NCBI GenBank assembly: GCA_963929765.1
Contig: CAWVKD010000074.1
Coordinates: 1-24,364 of the forward strand
DNA length: 24,364 nucleotides
Source: RGIG529 sp963929765
GTDB lineage: Bacteria > Bacillota > Clostridia > Oscillospirales > Oscillospiraceae
Direction of reading: 5' to 3'
Shown: positions 21,704-24,364 of the stretch, piece after piece
Position numbering within the stretch: the first letter of the stretch is position 1
Layout of the letters: every line of letters begins with the position of its first letter
Position numbers and translations under genes: made by a program
Notes under the pieces: generated by a model
What the model was told of the DNA's origin: nothing
The model's input: the letters and a program-made list of their open reading frames with translations, nothing else
Databases searched by the model: none

Positions 21704-22579
21704 ATGAAAGCGAAACACCCTGTTTTGCAAGAAATGTATCATGGTATTTGGATGTCGGTAGCCTCTCTGCTGTATGCCATTGCATACAATTGGTTTTTCT
21801 CACCTAACGACATTGCATTTGGAGGATTGACAGGTATTGCCATGGTGATCCACGCTGCGTTTGGCGCGCCGCCTGTGGGTATTATGATTTTGATCATGAA
21901 TATTCCTCTTTTTTTAGCGGGATGGAAATTTTTAGGAAAACAATTCTTGTTTCGTTCTCTATATGCAACGGTGCTTAGTTCCGTAATGATTGATATTGTA
22001 GCAAGTATCTATACATTTTCGCCTATGGAGCCGCTTCTTGCCAGCCTTTATGGAGGCCTGTTGTTGGGCGTTTCCTATGGTGTCATTTTTCGACATGGAG
22101 GTAGTACGGGTGGAGTAGATATTGCTGCTCGACTGTTAAAGTTGAGATTTTCTTATTTGCCGATAGGACGGTTAATTCTTGTGCTGGACCTTGTCATTAT
22201 TGCTGTTTCGGCTGTCGTGTTCGGCACAGTTGATAGTGCTCTTTATGGCTTGGTAGCTTTGTATATCAGCACAATATTAATGGATTTTGTTTTGTACGGC
22301 ATGAATAAAGCAAAATTTGCTTACATCATCAGCGACCTGTCTGATGAGATAGCATCAGCCATCACCCAGGGACTATCTAGGGGTGTGACCATTCTAGAAG
22401 GAAAGGGTGCTTATTCGGGAACAGAAAAGAAAGTATTACTTTGTGCTTTTAAAAAGCACCAGATTATGGATTTGAAACGAACTGTCAAAGAAATAGATCC
22501 CAATGCTTTTCTTATCGTCAGTGAAGCGTATGAAGTGTTGGGTGTGGGTTTTGAGGAATATAAAAAGAATGCTATTTGA
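21704..22579 (+). CDS. YitT-family membrane protein
   Basis: Function unknown in the family; members are widespread in Firmicutes. The 291-residue product has about five or six hydrophobic helices in the first 210 residues, including the conserved loop NDIAFGGLTGIAMVI and the motif RHGGSTGGVDIAARLL (about 130-145), followed by a soluble C-terminal DUF2179 domain (about 210-285) with GKGAYSGTEKKVLLCAF and EAYEVLGVGF. That glycine-rich C-terminal domain may bind a small ligand, but this is inference. It starts 23 nt after the topoisomerase A gene and ends 22 nt before the LUD gene, so it is probably in the same operon. Confidence 0.92.
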   Translation: MKAKHPVLQEMYHGIWMSVASLLYAIAYNWFFSPNDIAFGGLTGIAMVIHAAFGAPPVGIMILIMNIPLFLAGWKFLGKQFLFRSLYATVLSSVMIDIVASIYTFSPMEPLLASLYGGLLLGVSYGVIFRHGGSTGGVDIAARLLKLRFSYLPIGRLILVLDLVIIAVSAVVFGTVDSALYGLVALYISTILMDFVLYGMNKAKFAYIISDLSDEIASAITQGLSRGVTILEGKGAYSGTEKKVLLCAFKKHQIMDLKRTVKEIDPNAFLIVSEAYEVLGVGFEEYKKNAI

Positions 22580-22601
22580 TGATAAAAAAGGAGAAGTAGC
22601 T

Positions 22602-23189
22602 ATGAACATAGAAAAATTGCAAAGGAATTTAGAACGTAAAGGATATCAAACCGCTTATTTTAACACGGCTGAAGAAGCTGGTGCTTATCTAAATAAAGCC
22701 ATTGACCAAACCACAGTAGGTATGGGAGGCTCTATTACTGTGCAGGAAATGGGCCTTTTTGATCTATTATCCACACATAATACAGTCCACTGGCACTGGG
22801 CTGGTGGAACAGTGGATGCTGCAGCTAAAGCAGAGGTATATATTTCATCAGTAAACGGAATTGCAGAAACAGGTGAGATTATCAATATTGATGGAAATGG
22901 AAACCGGGTTGCGTCTATGACATATGGGCACAAAAAGGTCTATTTCATTGTGGGAATCAATAAAATTGCATCGAATTACGACACGGCACTCTGGCGAGCA
23001 CGGAATGTGGCGGCACCTCAGAATGCAAAGCGATTAGGAGTAGGAACGCCATGTGCAGAGCGAGGGGATCGCTGTTATGACTGTGATCATCCTCAACGGA
23101 TCTGTAAAGCGCTTTCTGTCTTTTGGCAGAAACCGGGTATGGCAGGAGATGTGGAGGTGATTATTGTCAACCAACATTTGGGATATTAA
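22602..23189 (+). CDS. LUD-domain (LutC/YkgG-type) protein
   Basis: LUD proteins are linked to lactate utilisation (LutB, LutC), but many stand-alone members have no proven role. The 195-residue product shows TVGMGGSITVQEMGLFDLL (38-56), the central AEVYISSVNGIAETGEII and NKIASNYDTALWRARN. Near the C-terminus is a four-cysteine cluster (C151, C158, C161, C168), which could hold a metal. The start at 22602 follows AAAAAGGAG and gives the conserved N-terminus; an upstream in-frame ATG lies inside the preceding gene. No LutA or LutB partner is present, so lactate oxidation cannot be assumed. Confidence 0.88.
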   Translation: MNIEKLQRNLERKGYQTAYFNTAEEAGAYLNKAIDQTTVGMGGSITVQEMGLFDLLSTHNTVHWHWAGGTVDAAAKAEVYISSVNGIAETGEIINIDGNGNRVASMTYGHKKVYFIVGINKIASNYDTALWRARNVAAPQNAKRLGVGTPCAERGDRCYDCDHPQRICKALSVFWQKPGMAGDVEVIIVNQHLGY

Positions 23190-23224
23190 AAGCATAGATT
23201 TTCTGGAAAAGAGAGGAAGTTGTA

Positions 23225-24292
23225 ATGAAAAGGCGCTTTTTGGCTTTGGGATTACTGTTGCTTCTACCTTTGCAAAGTTGTAGTACAGTTTTGCTGAATC
23301 GTGAGTATGTGACGGAACAGATTCATGAAGAGAGTGGTTTTTTAACAGATACTTCTATTTTGCGAGCAGATAGCTATGACTCCCTGGTCAGTGCCACTTT
23401 ACAATTGGTCAATCAACGAGCAGAGCACGGTATTATAAGATTATACAATTACTCAGAAGATGTAGGAGCAGATCTGGCCAATGCATGCTTGGAAGTGAAA
23501 CGGAACAATCCATTGGGTGCATATGCTGTAGATTATATAACTCATGATTTTTCCAGAATTGTTTCTTATTATGAGGTGAATCTCTACATTACTTATCGGC
23601 GTACCTATGAACAAATCAAAGGCATTGTTTCAGCAACGGGAAGTAACGCCATTAAAGAAGTGTTGCAAGACAAGCTGAAGGATTTTTCACCCTCAGCGGT
23701 ACTGCGCATCGGTTACTTTGAAGAGGATGAAGCATATATTCGCACTTTATTGGAAGAAGCATATGATGCTACACCGAGTGCTGCGTTTGGCTTGCCAGAG
23801 TGTCACATTGAGTTATATCCGGAAAAAGGAACAGACAGAATTATCGAAGTGACGCTGACATATCAAAACGATCAAGAGGTGTTGTTGCGACAAAAAGAAC
23901 AAGTGGAGCGGATAGCCCTATCTCTAACACAGAAAGTGAAAGGGAATACAACGGAAGAGGTATTGGCTGAGCTGTATCAAATTTTAAAACAGCATGTCAC
24001 ATATCAAGTAGAAGGCAGTGCAACAATTTATGCGGCCCTCGTTGAGCAGAAAGCAAATAGTGAAGGTGTGGCTATAGCGATGTCTTTACTGTGTCAAGCA
24101 GCGGATATTCCATGTAAAGTGATACGAGGAACGCTTCATGGAGTGCCATGGGTTTGGAACCAAGTAACGTTAAATGGGAAAACGGTAGAAATGGATGTAG
24201 TGAGTGCATTTCTAAATGAGGCAGATGTTCCAACTTATATGTCTGCAGGGAATATGGGAGAAGCATATCAATATCGAACAGCTGTTGATTGA
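23225..24292 (+). CDS. Lipoprotein with a degenerate transglutaminase-like domain
   Basis: Function unknown. MKRRFLALG and a Leu-rich core end in LQSC, a lipobox with Cys19. Residues 20-240 are unassigned, alpha/beta in appearance with many charged residues. Residues 250-330 follow a clostridial transglutaminase-like domain in spacing: ALVEQKANSEGVAIAMSLL aligns with the active-site helix and VPWVWNQVTLNG with the His strand. The nucleophile Cys is Ser279 and the catalytic His is Trp309; the Asp (324) remains. Catalysis by the usual triad is therefore unlikely and a binding or structural role is inferred. GAGGAAG precedes the ATG, 35 nt after the LUD gene. No terminator is visible in the 72 nt that follow. 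Confidence 0.82.
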   Translation: MKRRFLALGLLLLLPLQSCSTVLLNREYVTEQIHEESGFLTDTSILRADSYDSLVSATLQLVNQRAEHGIIRLYNYSEDVGADLANACLEVKRNNPLGAYAVDYITHDFSRIVSYYEVNLYITYRRTYEQIKGIVSATGSNAIKEVLQDKLKDFSPSAVLRIGYFEEDEAYIRTLLEEAYDATPSAAFGLPECHIELYPEKGTDRIIEVTLTYQNDQEVLLRQKEQVERIALSLTQKVKGNTTEEVLAELYQILKQHVTYQVEGSATIYAALVEQKANSEGVAIAMSLLCQAADIPCKVIRGTLHGVPWVWNQVTLNGKTVEMDVVSAFLNEADVPTYMSAGNMGEAYQYRTAVD

Positions 24293-24364
24293 GAGAGTCC
24301 GTAGATGATTGGCCTATAAAGAGCGGCTGCATGCTATTTATTTTCGTAAAAAAATGCTGAAATG

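Overview
The window looks like ordinary core chromosome from an anaerobic Firmicute of class Clostridia, most likely an Oscillospiraceae/Ruminococcaceae-type gut bacterium. The evidence is low-to-moderate GC, strong AGGAGG ribosome binding sites, consensus TTGACA/TATAAT promoters with 17-nt spacers, Gram-positive families (LCP, UPF0735 ACT, YitT, PepF, LUD) and lipoproteins with clostridial lipoboxes. The genus cannot be fixed from the sequence alone. I see no phage, insertion sequence, CRISPR array or clear horizontally acquired island.

Layout from left to right. (1) 1-250: a tRNA-Tyr with terminator and a perfect 20-bp palindrome. (2) 261-1625, minus strand: the translation operon infC-rpmI-rplT, with a consensus promoter, a long leader carrying an attenuator-like terminator, and an infC that starts at AUU. 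(3) 1633-3802, minus: a zinc-ribbon/membrane/BIG2-domain protein followed by pfkA, with its own promoter and terminator. (4) 3873-5775, plus: an ArsC-family protein and a membrane-anchored HtrA protease with one PDZ domain, closed by a bidirectional terminator. (5) 5788-8760, minus: an LCP-family cell-wall protein and oligoendopeptidase F. (6) 8844-11439, plus: a three-gene ABC importer of the NMT1/SsuA type, with a perfect promoter and a leader hairpin. (7) 11531-14729, plus: ACT regulator, homoserine dehydrogenase and aspartokinase (aspartate-family amino acids), closed by a bidirectional terminator. (8) 14736-17172, minus: a polar amino acid ABC importer (binding protein, permease, ATPase). 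(9) 17319-24292, plus: a five-gene run encoding a divergent type IIA topoisomerase B/A pair, a YitT-family membrane protein, a LUD-domain protein and a lipoprotein with a degenerate transglutaminase domain.

How the genes work together. Block 2 is probably under L20-type feedback through leader attenuation, plus IF3 self-control through the AUU start. Block 7 makes aspartyl phosphate and homoserine; its aspartokinase carries a well-formed internal ribosome binding site that would yield the separate regulatory beta subunit known from Bacillus. Block 9 is co-oriented with 22-35 nt gaps, so one transcript is likely, but the functional link between the topoisomerase and the three downstream genes is unknown.

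No clearly new multi-gene system is visible. The points most worth a second look are the apparently dead transglutaminase lipoprotein, the divergent topoisomerase pair with alanine at the main quinolone-contact position, the zinc-ribbon/BIG2 protein cotranscribed with pfkA, and a set of leader and intercistronic hairpins lacking poly-U tails. Gene-free stretches above 300 bases are 8672-8998 and 17058-17415; both hold divergent promoters and inverted repeats described below. The last 72 bases (24293-24364) contain nothing I can support.
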